From NCBI GenBank assembly GCA_018711625.1, contig DVID01000049.1, positions 1-43,294 on the forward strand: a stretch of 43,294 bases of DNA. The letters are read 5' to 3'. This document shows positions 32,840 to 41,316 of this stretch, piece after piece. Below the pieces are notes generated by a model. That model saw only the letters and a program-made list of their open reading frames with translations. It was not told the origin of the DNA and did not search any database. Numbering within the stretch: position 1 is the stretch's first letter; every line of letters starts with the position of its first letter. This DNA is from Candidatus Limicola stercorigallinarum (GTDB lineage Bacteria; Actinomycetota; Coriobacteriia; Coriobacteriales; Coriobacteriaceae). A program made the translations under genes and the position numbers.

Positions 32840-33754
32840 ATGGCTGAGCAGAACGAGCGCAAAGGTTCCGCCTGCCGCGACCGCTCCACCCGTGCGGATG
32901 CGCGCGAGGCCTTTGATGAGCTGACGGAGGTTATCTGGCGGCTGCGTCAGCCGGATGGGTGCCCGTGGGATCGTGTACAGACGCACGAGAGCATCGCGCA
33001 GAACATGATTGAAGAGGCGTATGAAGCGCTTGGGTGCATTGAGGAACATGACGACGCGCACCTGCGTGAGGAGCTGGGCGACGTGCTGATGCAGGTGATG
33101 CTGCATGCGCAGATTGCCGCCGACGCGCACGAGTTCACCATTGCCGATGTGGTGCGGGAGCTCTCCGCCAAGCTCATTCGCCGGCATCCGCATGTGTTTG
33201 GGGAAGATCGCGCTGCAGCCAACGCTGCAGCTGATGCGGATGCGGTTTTAGACATTTGGGACCGGGTGAAAAAGGACGAGCGCGCCCAAGCGGGGGAGAG
33301 CGCCGGCGCGCCGGTTGGCTTGCTCGACAGTGTGCCCCAGGCGTTTCCGGCGCTTATGCAGGCGCAGAAGGTATCTAAGCGTGCGGCCAAGGCGGGGTTT
33401 GAATGGGATACCGTCGAGGACGTGTGGGAGCAGGTGGCTTCCGAGCGCGCGGAGTTTTTGGCCGAAGTTCCGGGCAGTACAGAGCGCGAGCTGGAGTTTG
33501 GCGATATGTTGTTTGCGCTCGTGAACGTCGCACGCAAAGAGGGCATTGATGCCGAGCGTGCCCTGCGCGCAAGCACGGCAAAGTTTCGGCGGCGCTGGCG
33601 TGCCGTGGAGGCGGCAGCACGAGACCGTGGTGTTGCGGTTGAGGAGCTATCCACCGCAGAGCTGAATGTGCTCTGGGATGCCGTGAAGACGCAGGAACAC
33701 GCGGCGATGAGCACGACGATCGCGGCGGATGCGAAGGACGCGAAGGACGCGTAG
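32840..33754 (+). CDS. mazG: Nucleoside triphosphate pyrophosphohydrolase MazG
   Basis: It hydrolyses (d)NTPs, including damaged ones, to monophosphate and pyrophosphate, cleaning the nucleotide pool. The N-terminal MazG domain shows RLRQPDGCPWDRVQTHESI and the metal motif MIEEAYEAL..EELGDVLMQVMLHA. A second MazG-like domain runs from about residue 160 (VSKRAAKAGFEWD, ELEFGDMLFALVNVARK). At 304 residues it is longer than the usual ~260, with an Ala/Asp-rich tail. GGGGAGG lies 7 nt before ATG 32840. Confidence 0.93.
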   Translation: MAEQNERKGSACRDRSTRADAREAFDELTEVIWRLRQPDGCPWDRVQTHESIAQNMIEEAYEALGCIEEHDDAHLREELGDVLMQVMLHAQIAADAHEFTIADVVRELSAKLIRRHPHVFGEDRAAANAAADADAVLDIWDRVKKDERAQAGESAGAPVGLLDSVPQAFPALMQAQKVSKRAAKAGFEWDTVEDVWEQVASERAEFLAEVPGSTERELEFGDMLFALVNVARKEGIDAERALRASTAKFRRRWRAVEAAARDRGVAVEELSTAELNVLWDAVKTQEHAAMSTTIAADAKDAKDA

Positions 33755-33875
33755 CCGCAGGTTCATCGGGTGGTTCGCACGGCCTGTTCCCCAGGCCTGC
33801 GCTGCACGGCAGATTCCTCTGAGCGAGACGGCGCTTTTGGGTTAGAAGTGTGCTCAATCGGGCATACTAAAAAAG

Positions 33876-33894
33876 TTTAGTAAGGCTAACCTCA
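33876..33894. promoter_or_regulatory. Candidate DtxR/IdeR-type operator upstream of eno
   Basis: This 19-bp site matches the DtxR/IdeR consensus (palindromic, core AGGCTAACCT) at 15 of 19 positions by eye, with the whole AGGCTAACCT core exact. It lies 58 bp before the eno start. A separate perfect inverted repeat, TACTAAA/TTTAGTA (33865-33871 with 33876-33882), overlaps its left edge. A metal-responsive regulator could act here; this is inference. Confidence 0.35.
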
Positions 33895-33949
33895 AGGCGT
33901 GTTGCTATGCGTTTTGAGATGGCCGCATATGTCTCGCAGAAAGGACTAG

Positions 33950-35242
<1,293 letters not shown>

Positions 35243-35263
35243 GTAGAGAGCGCCCTGTCACGA

Positions 35264-35301
35264 AAGCCCATCTCGAGCACACAAGCCCGAGATGGGCTTG
35301 T
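35264..35301 (+). terminator. Hairpin terminator after eno
   Basis: A perfect 12-bp stem (35264-35275 with 35288-35299) around a 12-nt loop, followed by TTGTGG. The tail is poor in T, so termination may be partial. CATAAT at 35304-35309 could be the -10 box for the next gene. Confidence 0.55.
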
Positions 35302-35351
35302 GGCATAATGGGCAAAGGAACGCAATCACACCTCAACCATACAAGGCGTCC

Positions 35352-36281
35352 ATGACTGATTTCTTGAACAACCGTCGTTCATATGCCACCGCGCGGGCGG
35401 GTGCGTATGCTTCTGCCGATGCGGGGCAAGCGGGCGGCCGCTCGGCTGCGAGACCGCGTGGCGCTTCTCGTGGAGGCCAGGGCGCCTACCGCTTTGCCCG
35501 CACCGAGCGCAGGGACGGCGGGGAGGATGCCCGCCGGCATCAAGACCGCAGGGCGACGCGTGGGAGCACGCATGCCGGGAGCAAGCGTTCGGGTGCATCC
35601 ACTCGCCAAAACAGCTTTATGCGCTACGCCACCGATAACCGGGTGGTGCGCGCCATTTACGCGCTCACCACCGGACCCTACAAGGTGCTTGTTATTGCCG
35701 TTGTGGTTATTGCCGCGGCACTGAGCATCTACTTCCCTGTGCGCGACTACTATGTAGCCTACCGCACAAGCGACATCTTGGCGCGGCAGCTTGAGCTCCG
35801 TGAAGAGTACAACAAGCGGCTCGAAGCTGATGTTGATCAGCTGCTTTCCACGGAGGGCATCGAGGCGGCTGCTCGCGAGAACCTGGGGCTCGTGAAGCCG
35901 GGCGAAAAGCGTATTGACGTGGTTGGTGGCGATGAAGTCGGCGACGATGCGGAATCGGTTGATGGGACCTCGGAGGATGGGGGGACCCAGGACGGCTCTT
36001 CAAGTGATGGCACTGACGGAAGCGCCGAAGCCGAAGATGGCGACGCGGACGCAGCAGATGGTTCTTCAGGACAGGATGCCGCAGATGGGTCGAGTGAAAC
36101 CGATGGTGCCGGAGATGCTGCAGCACAGGGCGTAACCACCCACGCGCCCACCAATGCCCAAGAGCTGGAGGATGCAGAGCGCGCTGTCGCGCTGGATGCT
36201 CCGTGGTATATCAATGTGCTCGATGCCGTGTTCTTTTACTCGGGCGCAGACGGTCAAACAGTTGCTTCGACAGGCGAATGA
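35352..36281 (+). CDS. FtsB/DivIC-family septum formation initiator protein
   Basis: A bitopic division protein of 309 residues. Residues 1-109 are a basic, Arg/Gly/Ala-rich cytoplasmic tail. One membrane helix follows (about 110-130, YKVLVIAVVVIAAALSIYF), then a short coiled coil (RQLELREEYNKRLEADVDQL) and IEAAARENLGLVKPGE, the FtsB/DivIC hallmark. From about 195 to 260 the chain is highly acidic (Asp/Glu/Ser/Gly repeats), ending with a short conserved-looking APWYINVLDAVFF. The family joins FtsL and FtsQ at the septum. Start ATG 35352 has only AAGG upstream. The following ppx gene lies 30 bp away. Confidence 0.85.
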   Translation: MTDFLNNRRSYATARAGAYASADAGQAGGRSAARPRGASRGGQGAYRFARTERRDGGEDARRHQDRRATRGSTHAGSKRSGASTRQNSFMRYATDNRVVRAIYALTTGPYKVLVIAVVVIAAALSIYFPVRDYYVAYRTSDILARQLELREEYNKRLEADVDQLLSTEGIEAAARENLGLVKPGEKRIDVVGGDEVGDDAESVDGTSEDGGTQDGSSSDGTDGSAEAEDGDADAADGSSGQDAADGSSETDGAGDAAAQGVTTHAPTNAQELEDAERAVALDAPWYINVLDAVFFYSGADGQTVASTGE

Positions 36282-36311
36282 GCCTGCGAGCATAACGCAG
36301 GGAGGTTCGTC

Positions 36312-37322
36312 ATGACGGAACAGTCGGAATGCCGAGATTGCGGCGCGCGGGTTGCCGCGATTGACCTGGGGACTGTTTCATCGCGCCTTTCCTTGGCGAC
36401 CGTTGAGGGCGACCGGGTGGTTTCGTCATGCAAACACACCGAGATCACCGACCTGGGGGCGGGTGTAGATGCCACAGGGCATCTTGATGATGCCGCCGTT
36501 GAGCGTGTGCTTACGGCATGTCGAGGCTTCGTTGAAGAGATTCGCGCCTTCGATGCCGCATGTGTGTGCACGACACTTACGAGTGCTGCCCGCGATGCCG
36601 ATAATGCTGCCAGCCTGCTTGACGGCTTGCGCTCCTTAGGTCTCGACCCGCAGGTGATTCCAGGAGAGCTTGAGGCGCGCTTGACGTTTTATGGGGTGGC
36701 GCGCGACTTTAAGGGCGAACGCATTGCGGTGGCGGATTCGGGCGGGGGTTCGACCGAGATTGCAGTGGGTGCGCTTACCGCGGCAGGCGCTGTTGAGCTG
36801 GAGCATGTGCAATCGCTTAACATCGGGTGCCGCAGGGTGACGGACCGCTTTTTACCCGGAGATCCACCTGCCGATGCCAGCATTCTGCATGCGGGCCGCT
36901 GGTCGCGCGAGCAGTTTGAAGCGTATTGGGACGCATTCGACGAACGTCCGGAGCGGCTTGTGGCCGTGGGCGGCACGGTGACCACGCTCGTGGCGCTAAC
37001 CCATAAGTTGGAGCCTTACGACTCGTCCTTCGTGCATCTACAGACGCTTTCGGCGCTTGAGATTGAGCAGGCGATTGGCCGCATGCGAGCGCTTTCGGCT
37101 ACAGAGATCGCCCGACTTCCGGGTATTCAGCCTAAACGTGCGCCCGTGATGCTCGCTGGCGCCGTGGTAATGCGCGAGCTCATGCGTACCGGTGGCTATG
37201 ACGAGCTCACGGTGAGCGAAAACAGTTTGCTCGCTGGCATGGCGTCTACCATGGGTGAGGTGCTTGCCGGTAAGGCACCGGCGATTGGCTGGGCACCTGC
37301 GCTGACCCATCTGCATCGATAG
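36312..37322 (+). CDS. Ppx/GppA-family exopolyphosphatase or pppGpp phosphatase
   Basis: An actin-like ATPase-fold phosphatase acting on polyphosphate or pppGpp. The first phosphate loop reads AAIDLGTVSSRLSLA, where most homologues have GTNSxRL; the second is DSGGGSTEIAVG. NIGCRRVTDRFL and VAVGGTVTTLVAL fit the family, and the length of 336 is that of the short Ppx2/GppA type without the C-terminal HD domain. Which substrate it prefers cannot be told. GGGAGG lies 6 nt before ATG 36312. Confidence 0.9.
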   Translation: MTEQSECRDCGARVAAIDLGTVSSRLSLATVEGDRVVSSCKHTEITDLGAGVDATGHLDDAAVERVLTACRGFVEEIRAFDAACVCTTLTSAARDADNAASLLDGLRSLGLDPQVIPGELEARLTFYGVARDFKGERIAVADSGGGSTEIAVGALTAAGAVELEHVQSLNIGCRRVTDRFLPGDPPADASILHAGRWSREQFEAYWDAFDERPERLVAVGGTVTTLVALTHKLEPYDSSFVHLQTLSALEIEQAIGRMRALSATEIARLPGIQPKRAPVMLAGAVVMRELMRTGGYDELTVSENSLLAGMASTMGEVLAGKAPAIGWAPALTHLHR

Positions 37323-37384
37323 TACAGGTGCCGCTTTCCGGCATGAGCCACCGCTATATCGCGTTCATTGTTGATACCGAGAGC

Positions 37385-37527
37385 AAATGGATGCGGTTTT
37401 CCGACGTTTAGCGATGGACCTCAAAATACCTGTCTATCCGGCACGGCTTCTACCTGGGGTTCTGTTGCCGACATAGGACCAGCTACTTGAGGGGTACGGC
37501 TAAAACGTCGGAAAACCGCATCCATTT
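37385..37527. repeat. Long-hairpin element, copy 3
   Basis: The left arm 37385-37410 (starts AAATGGATGCGGTTTTCCG) is the exact inverted complement of 37501-37527 apart from one bulged base. The 90-nt centre can fold further: CCTCAA with TTGAGG, and CTAT.CGGCA with TGCCG..ATAG. It shares central blocks with copy 1 (CAAAATAC, GACC.GCTACT) and copy 2 (CCTGGGGTT..GTT.CC). It lies 62 bp after ppx and next to the tRNA-Leu(TAA) trailer element. It could also terminate ppx. Confidence 0.8.
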
Positions 37528-37543
37528 TTCTTGAGGCATGCTG

Positions 37544-37668
37544 TTCGCGGCTACTGCGGAGCCTGCGGGGCTTCGGCCCCTCGCGCGCTCTGCGGCGGAC
37601 GCTCGCGCGCCCGCTCCGCTCCGCGCCCTTGCGGGTTCGAGTCTGCGCGCGATGCCCGCACATGAGAA
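37544..37668 (-). repeat. tRNA-Leu(TAA) trailer element with inverted T-arm
   Basis: Downstream of tRNA-Leu on the minus strand, beyond its terminator hairpin, lies a GC-rich module. It holds the inverted T-arm (plus strand GGGTTCGAGTC, 37633-37643, exact to the tRNA at 37712-37722), a hairpin around GCGC/GCGA, and GGGGC-TTCG-GCCCC (37567-37580). It aligns with the module after tRNA-Leu(CAG) over about 100 bases, sharing GGCGCGGAGCGGAGCG. No second copy of the tRNA tail is found; the long-hairpin element occupies the place where it would be expected. Confidence 0.7.
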
Positions 37669-37687
37669 GGGCCCCAAGTCGGGGCCC
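37669..37687 (-). terminator. Terminator-like hairpin after tRNA-Leu(TAA)
   Basis: GGGCCCC (37669-37675) pairs with GGGGCCC (37681-37687) around a 5-nt loop, about 10 nt after the tRNA CCA. On the minus strand it is followed by TTCTCAT, a weak T tract. Confidence 0.5.
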
Positions 37688-37696
37688 GGACAATCT

Positions 37697-37781
37697 TGGT
37701 AGGGGCAGGGGGACTCGAACCCCCAATCCTTGCGGCCGAAGATTTTAAGTCTCCTGCGTATGCCAATTCCGCCACGCCCCC
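37697..37781 (-). tRNA. tRNA-Leu (anticodon TAA)
   Basis: An 85-base class II tRNA on the minus strand with acceptor GGGGGCG/TGCCCCT, discriminator A and encoded CCA (37697-37699). The anticodon stem-loop GGAGACTTAAAATCTTC gives TAA. A variable arm (TCGGCCGCAAGGA region) and T-arm GGGGG, TTCGAGT, CCCCC are present. TAGAAT on the minus strand (37796-37791) is a good -10 a few bases upstream. Confidence 0.96.
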
Positions 37782-37822
37782 GTGGTCGTGATTCTAGCAG
37801 ACCGGGCGGGCGCATGTGGGGG

Positions 37823-38473
37823 TTAACGGGCGCTATCGCCATCTTCTGCGCGACGGGGCTCCGCGGCGCCAGAGACGCCATAATCGTCTTTTGCTTGGCT
37901 GAGGTAAGCTTCGCTGCGTTTTCTATCGCCACGGTAGTCGTATTGCAAGGCAAGCAGAAACGCCAGTTGGCCGCGACGCATGCGGCCGGCGTGCTTCAGC
38001 TCTTCTTCCATTTCGGTAATGTGGTTTGACTTCTTGCTGATAATCACGTCGTACATCTGGTGGCACTCGAGTTGAGCGCGCTCAAAGGCTTCGTCATAGG
38101 TGTCGATTTCAGTTAGAAGCTCTTTGGCGCGTTGTTTGTTGTTGATGCCCACAAAAAAGTTGAACGCTTTGAGCACCAGATCGGTGCGCTGGCGCTTGCT
38201 CAGCTTGCGCGCAAGCAGCTTGTCGAACAACTCGGCGGCGTGTTCGTCGTCGCTGTGCATAAGATAGCCGTTAAGCTTCATATAGGTAAGGTTGTATTCC
38301 GGGAAAAGCAAGCGTGTGCTCAGCGCGTCGACAAGTTTGAGGAAAGGCCCTAGATCCTCCTGCGCGATGAGATACTCCAGGCGGCGGTAGCGCAGGCGCT
38401 TGAAGATGACGGTTGCAAGCCAGATGACGGCAAGAATGGCAACGAGGATGAGCATGCGGGTTGAAGAGTCCAT
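37823..38473 (-). CDS. Membrane-anchored TPR-like hypothetical protein
   Basis: 216 residues with one N-terminal membrane helix (MLILVAILAVIWLATVIF), a basic stop (KRLRYRRLEY) and then an all-helical body. Paired helices such as YLIAQEDLGPFLKLVDAL, YMKLNGYLMHSDDEHAAELFDKLL and ALQYDYRGDRKRSEAYL suggest tetratricopeptide-like repeats. The C-terminus is charged and disordered. No family name can be assigned; a scaffold role at the membrane is a guess. It starts at ATG 38473 with AAAGG upstream. Confidence 0.75.
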   Translation of the reverse strand: MDSSTRMLILVAILAVIWLATVIFKRLRYRRLEYLIAQEDLGPFLKLVDALSTRLLFPEYNLTYMKLNGYLMHSDDEHAAELFDKLLARKLSKRQRTDLVLKAFNFFVGINNKQRAKELLTEIDTYDEAFERAQLECHQMYDVIISKKSNHITEMEEELKHAGRMRRGQLAFLLALQYDYRGDRKRSEAYLSQAKDDYGVSGAAEPRRAEDGDSAR

Positions 38474-38728
38474 GAGCGTGCCTTTGGGTAGAGTTTCTCA
38501 GTTGTTATGTAACGTATTATTGCGCAACTACAAGCGCAGCGCCAACTACGCACATGGATGTGGCGGTTAATGCTGGAGGCTGCCATGAGCATTCCAGGGC
38601 CAATGCGGTCGAAAAAGCATCCAACTTATCAGCTTACCTTTTGACGAATGCGGGCATTTTCTATTCAAACACGGGCAGTAAGGAAGTAAACTAGCAAGTA
38701 CCCCATATCTCGAAAGGAGATTTTCGCC
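38474..38728. other. Divergent intergenic region, no gene
   Basis: Nothing coding is supported. The sequence is less GC-rich than its surroundings and probably holds promoters for the flanking divergent genes; no clear -35/-10 pair stands out. Confidence 0.4.
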
Positions 38729-39013
38729 ATGAAGAAAATCGTTCTGGCTTGTGGTTCCGGTATTGCCACCTCGACGGCCGTCGCTCAGAAGGTCACCGAT
38801 CTGTTGAACTCCAACGGTTACACCGGTCAGTTCAACATCGTTCAGTGCGCCATTGCTGAGGCAAAGTCCCAGTGCGACGGTGCCGCGATGCTCATTTCCA
38901 CGACGGTTGCTCCGAATGACCTCCCCTGCCCCTATGTGAACGGCGTTCCGTTCCTCACGGGCGTTGGCCGTCCTGCGGCAGAGCAGCAGATCTTGGACCT
39001 CATGGCTCAGTAA
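38729..39013 (+). CDS. Orphan PTS EIIB component, galactitol (GatB) type
   Basis: A 94-residue EIIB phosphocarrier. The phosphorylated Cys is in VLACGSGIATSTAV (Cys 8), followed by a helix (KVTDLLNSNG) and the alternating beta/alpha pattern of GatB/UlaB-type domains. In a full system, EIIA passes phosphate to this Cys and EIIC carries the sugar. Neither EIIA nor EIIC, nor a sugar enzyme, is adjacent, so it either serves distant partners or has a regulatory role. AAAGGAGA precedes ATG 38729. It lies alone between a hypothetical gene and tRNA-Leu. Confidence 0.88.
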   Translation: MKKIVLACGSGIATSTAVAQKVTDLLNSNGYTGQFNIVQCAIAEAKSQCDGAAMLISTTVAPNDLPCPYVNGVPFLTGVGRPAAEQQILDLMAQ

Positions 39014-39031
39014 TCATCTATAAATTGCCGC

Positions 39032-39060
39032 TTGCAAGATGCTCCTTGCTACGGTAAGAT
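39032..39060 (+). promoter_or_regulatory. Promoter of tRNA-Leu(CAG)
   Basis: TTGCAA (39032-39037), 17 nt, TAAGAT (39055-39060). A small hairpin TTCGGC/GCCGAA (about 39071-39087) lies in the 5' leader before the mature tRNA. Confidence 0.6.
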
Positions 39061-39094
39061 GAACTGCGCTTTCGGCTTTACGCCGAATAGGCAC

Positions 39095-39181
39095 GCGGGC
39101 GTGGCGGAATTGGCAGACGCGTATGGTTCAGGTCCATATGAGCTCCGGCTCGTGAAGGTTCAAGTCCTTTCGCCCGCACCA
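39095..39181 (+). tRNA. tRNA-Leu (anticodon CAG)
   Basis: An 87-base class II tRNA with acceptor GCGGGCG/CGCCCGC, discriminator A and encoded CCA (39179-39181). The anticodon stem-loop TATGGTTCAGGTCCATA gives CAG. The variable arm is GAGCTCCGGCTC-like and the T-arm holds GGTTCAAGTCC. Its 3' end and terminator are repeated downstream at 39347-39414. Confidence 0.96.
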
Positions 39182-39414
39182 TGATTTGAAGAGGCCCCAG
39201 CGATGGGGCCTTTTTCATGTTCGGGCCCAGCGCACGGACTTGAACCTGAGAAGGCGCGGAGCGGAGCGAACGCGTGAGCGTTCGCCGCGTAGCGCGCAAG
39301 GGGCCGGAGGCCCCGCAGCGTCTGTGTTCGCGCCCGCGGACACACGCAAGTCCTTTCGCCCGCACCATGATTTGAAGAGGCTCCAGCGATGGGGCCTTTT
39401 TCATGTTCGGGCCC
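39161..39414 (+). repeat. tRNA-Leu(CAG) trailer element flanked by a 68-bp direct repeat
   Basis: Bases 39161-39228 (T-loop to just past the terminator) recur at 39347-39414 with one difference in 68, a period of 186 nt. Between them lie an inverted T-arm (GGACTTGAACCT, 39236-39247, exact complement of 39156-39167), a perfect hairpin GCGAACGC-GTGA-GCGTTCGC (39266-39285) and GGGGCC-GGA-GGCCCC (39300-39314). The same module follows the other two tRNAs. No coding capacity is evident; open frames across it are artefacts. Confidence 0.85.
39193..39215 (+). terminator. Terminator of tRNA-Leu(CAG)
   Basis: GGCCCC (39193-39198) with GGGGCC (39205-39210), 6-nt loop, then TTTTT (39211-39215). An identical hairpin, except for one base that makes GGCTCC, recurs at 39379-39401 in the repeated tail. 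Confidence 0.85.
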
Positions 39415-39506
39415 CGTACGCGCAACATGCTCGACCGGAATGTGCCATGTTGGGTATGCTAGGAACAACATGGCTTATGACGGCTTGCGTTGAAAGAAGG
39501 GTCATC

Positions 39507-39719
39507 GTGCCGTATCTCTATCTGTTGATTGTTGTGCTGGTTATTGCTGCGGTTATTTCGCTTGTTCTTTCGTTCTTCGGTATTCTGCTGGTGGGGGCGC
39601 TCAAGCTGCTGCCACTTGTGTTTGTGGTGCTCGTGCTGGCAATTGTTGTTGGCAGGCTCAAAATCACCGTGTTTCGCAAAGATAATTCTGATCGGGATGA
39701 CCGCTGGCTTCAGGGCTGA
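39507..39719 (+). CDS. Small two-TM membrane protein
   Basis: A 70-residue hydrophobic protein: two helices (LYLLIVVLVIAAVISLVLSF; LLVGALKLLPLVFVVLVLAI) and a charged tail rich in Arg and Asp (FRKDNSDRDD). GTG 39507 with GAAGGG 5 nt upstream is the best start. The open frame extends far upstream through the tRNA-tail repeat, but that part is not protein-like. Function unknown. It precedes glyA by 174 bp on the same strand. Confidence 0.6.
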   Translation: MPYLYLLIVVLVIAAVISLVLSFFGILLVGALKLLPLVFVVLVLAIVVGRLKITVFRKDNSDRDDRWLQG

Positions 39720-39893
39720 CGCGAGGCCCATGCCGTGACGCAGCTTCCATGGGCATGGGTTGCTCCTGTTCCTTATGGCGCTCGGAACCCTTTGTCCGTA
39801 GGGGATGGGCGTTTGGGCGAAACGCTACTGTGCGCTAAGCCAAAACCGGTTATGGTGGATAGCGTCGCTGTCCGCCAGAACAAAGGGGGCTAT

Positions 39894-41147
39894 ATGGCTT
39901 ACGCATCTCTTGCACAGGCAGATCCCGAGGTGGCTTCGGCCATCAACCAGGAGCTCGCGCGGCAGCGCGACACCATTGAGCTTATTGCGTCAGAAAACAT
40001 TGTTTCGCCCGCCGTGCTTGCTGCCGCGGGCAGCATTCTTACCAATAAATATGCCGAAGGGTACCCGCGTCGCCGCTACTACGGTGGGTGCGAGAAGGTT
40101 GACCTGGTGGAAGACCTTGCACGCGATCGCGCATGCCAGCTCTTTGGATGCGCCTTTGCCAATGTTCAGCCCCATTCGGGCGCAAATGCTAATCTTGCAG
40201 CATATGCCGCTCTTATCAAGCCGGGCGATACCGTGCTGGGCATGAGCCTTGACCAAGGCGGTCATCTCACCCATGGCTCACCGGTGAACTTCTCGGGCAA
40301 GCTTTATCGCTTCGTGCCGTACGGTCTTAACCCCGAAACCGAAACGATCGACTACGATGCTCTTGAGGAGCTGGCCCAACGCGAGCGTCCGGCGCTCATC
40401 GTGGGTGGCGCGTCTGCCTATCCGCGCATTATCGATTTCGAGCGACTTGCGGCGATTGCGCACGGTGTGGGCGCCCGTCTCATGATTGATATGGCGCATA
40501 TTGCCGGCCTGGTGGCGACGGGGGCGCATCCCTCGCCGGTGCCCTATGCCGATGCGGTGACCTCTACAAGCCATAAAACACTACGGGGCCCGCGCGGCGG
40601 CTTTATTCTCACCAACAACGAAGAGCTTGCGCGCGCTATTGACCAGGCAGTGTTTCCGGGCACGCAGGGTGGCCCGCTCATGCATGTGATCGCGGCAAAG
40701 GCGGTGGCGTTTGGCGAAGCGCTCAAGCCCTCCTTCGCTACGTATATCGAGCAGGTGGTTGCTAATTGCCATGCGATGGGCGAGGGGCTGGTTGAGGGCG
40801 GTTTGCGTCTTGTTTCGGGCGGAACCGATAACCATCTGTGCTTGGTCGACCTGACGGCCGCCGATGTAACGGGCAAGGATGCCGAGCGCCTGCTCGATCG
40901 CGTGGGTCTCACAGTCAACAAGAACGCCATTCCGGGCGAGCCGCGCTCGCCGTTTGTAACGAGCGGTATTCGCGTGGGGTCTGCTGCGGGCACCACGCGC
41001 GGGTTTTCCGAGGAAGAGTTTTACGAGATCGGCGGCCTTGTGGCGCGCACGGTGTTCCAGGCGGATAACGAGGCAGCGCTGAAGGAAATCAGTGCACGTG
41101 TTCGGGAGCTGCTTGAGGCACACCCCCTCTATCCCGACCTGGTGTAG
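39894..41147 (+). CDS. glyA: Serine hydroxymethyltransferase
   Basis: PLP enzyme interconverting serine and glycine with tetrahydrofolate, the main source of one-carbon units. Key segments: [71 protein letters not shown] and the PLP lysine in [14 protein letters not shown] (near residue 227); [16 protein letters not shown] closes the domain. The 417-residue length is normal. ATG 39894 follows AAAGGGGG by 4 nt; the open frame upstream of it (from 39735) is unlike any SHMT and is left out. Confidence 0.97.
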   Translation: MAYASLAQADPEVASAINQELARQRDTIELIASENIVSPAVLAAAGSILTNKYAEGYPRRRYYGGCEKVDLVEDLARDRACQLFGCAFANVQPHSGANANLAAYAALIKPGDTVLGMSLDQGGHLTHGSPVNFSGKLYRFVPYGLNPETETIDYDALEELAQRERPALIVGGASAYPRIIDFERLAAIAHGVGARLMIDMAHIAGLVATGAHPSPVPYADAVTSTSHKTLRGPRGGFILTNNEELARAIDQAVFPGTQGGPLMHVIAAKAVAFGEALKPSFATYIEQVVANCHAMGEGLVEGGLRLVSGGTDNHLCLVDLTAADVTGKDAERLLDRVGLTVNKNAIPGEPRSPFVTSGIRVGSAAGTTRGFSEEEFYEIGGLVARTVFQADNEAALKEISARVRELLEAHPLYPDLV

Positions 41148-41316
41148 CACAAGGATGCGGCGGGGTGGGCGAGAGGCCTGCTCGTCTACCCCACGGCGCC
41201 ATTTGGGTGCGTCCGCGCTGCCTTGCTGTCCGTTTGGCCGCATTTGACGCTTCCCTGATATGGTCCTCGCATCATTTGGGTATGCTGTTGCCATGTTCCC
41301 AACCTAAGGAGCCATC

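Noticed and set aside
35930-36130. Repetitive Asp/Ser/Gly codons considered as a DNA repeat array
   Set aside because: It is the acidic low-complexity tail of the FtsB/DivIC-like protein; units are irregular and in frame.
39186-39506. Open frame upstream of the small membrane protein
   Set aside because: It translates the tRNA tail repeat; only the part from GTG 39507 looks like a protein.
39735-39893. 53-residue N-terminal extension of glyA
   Set aside because: Not present in SHMT; a good ribosome site precedes ATG 39894.
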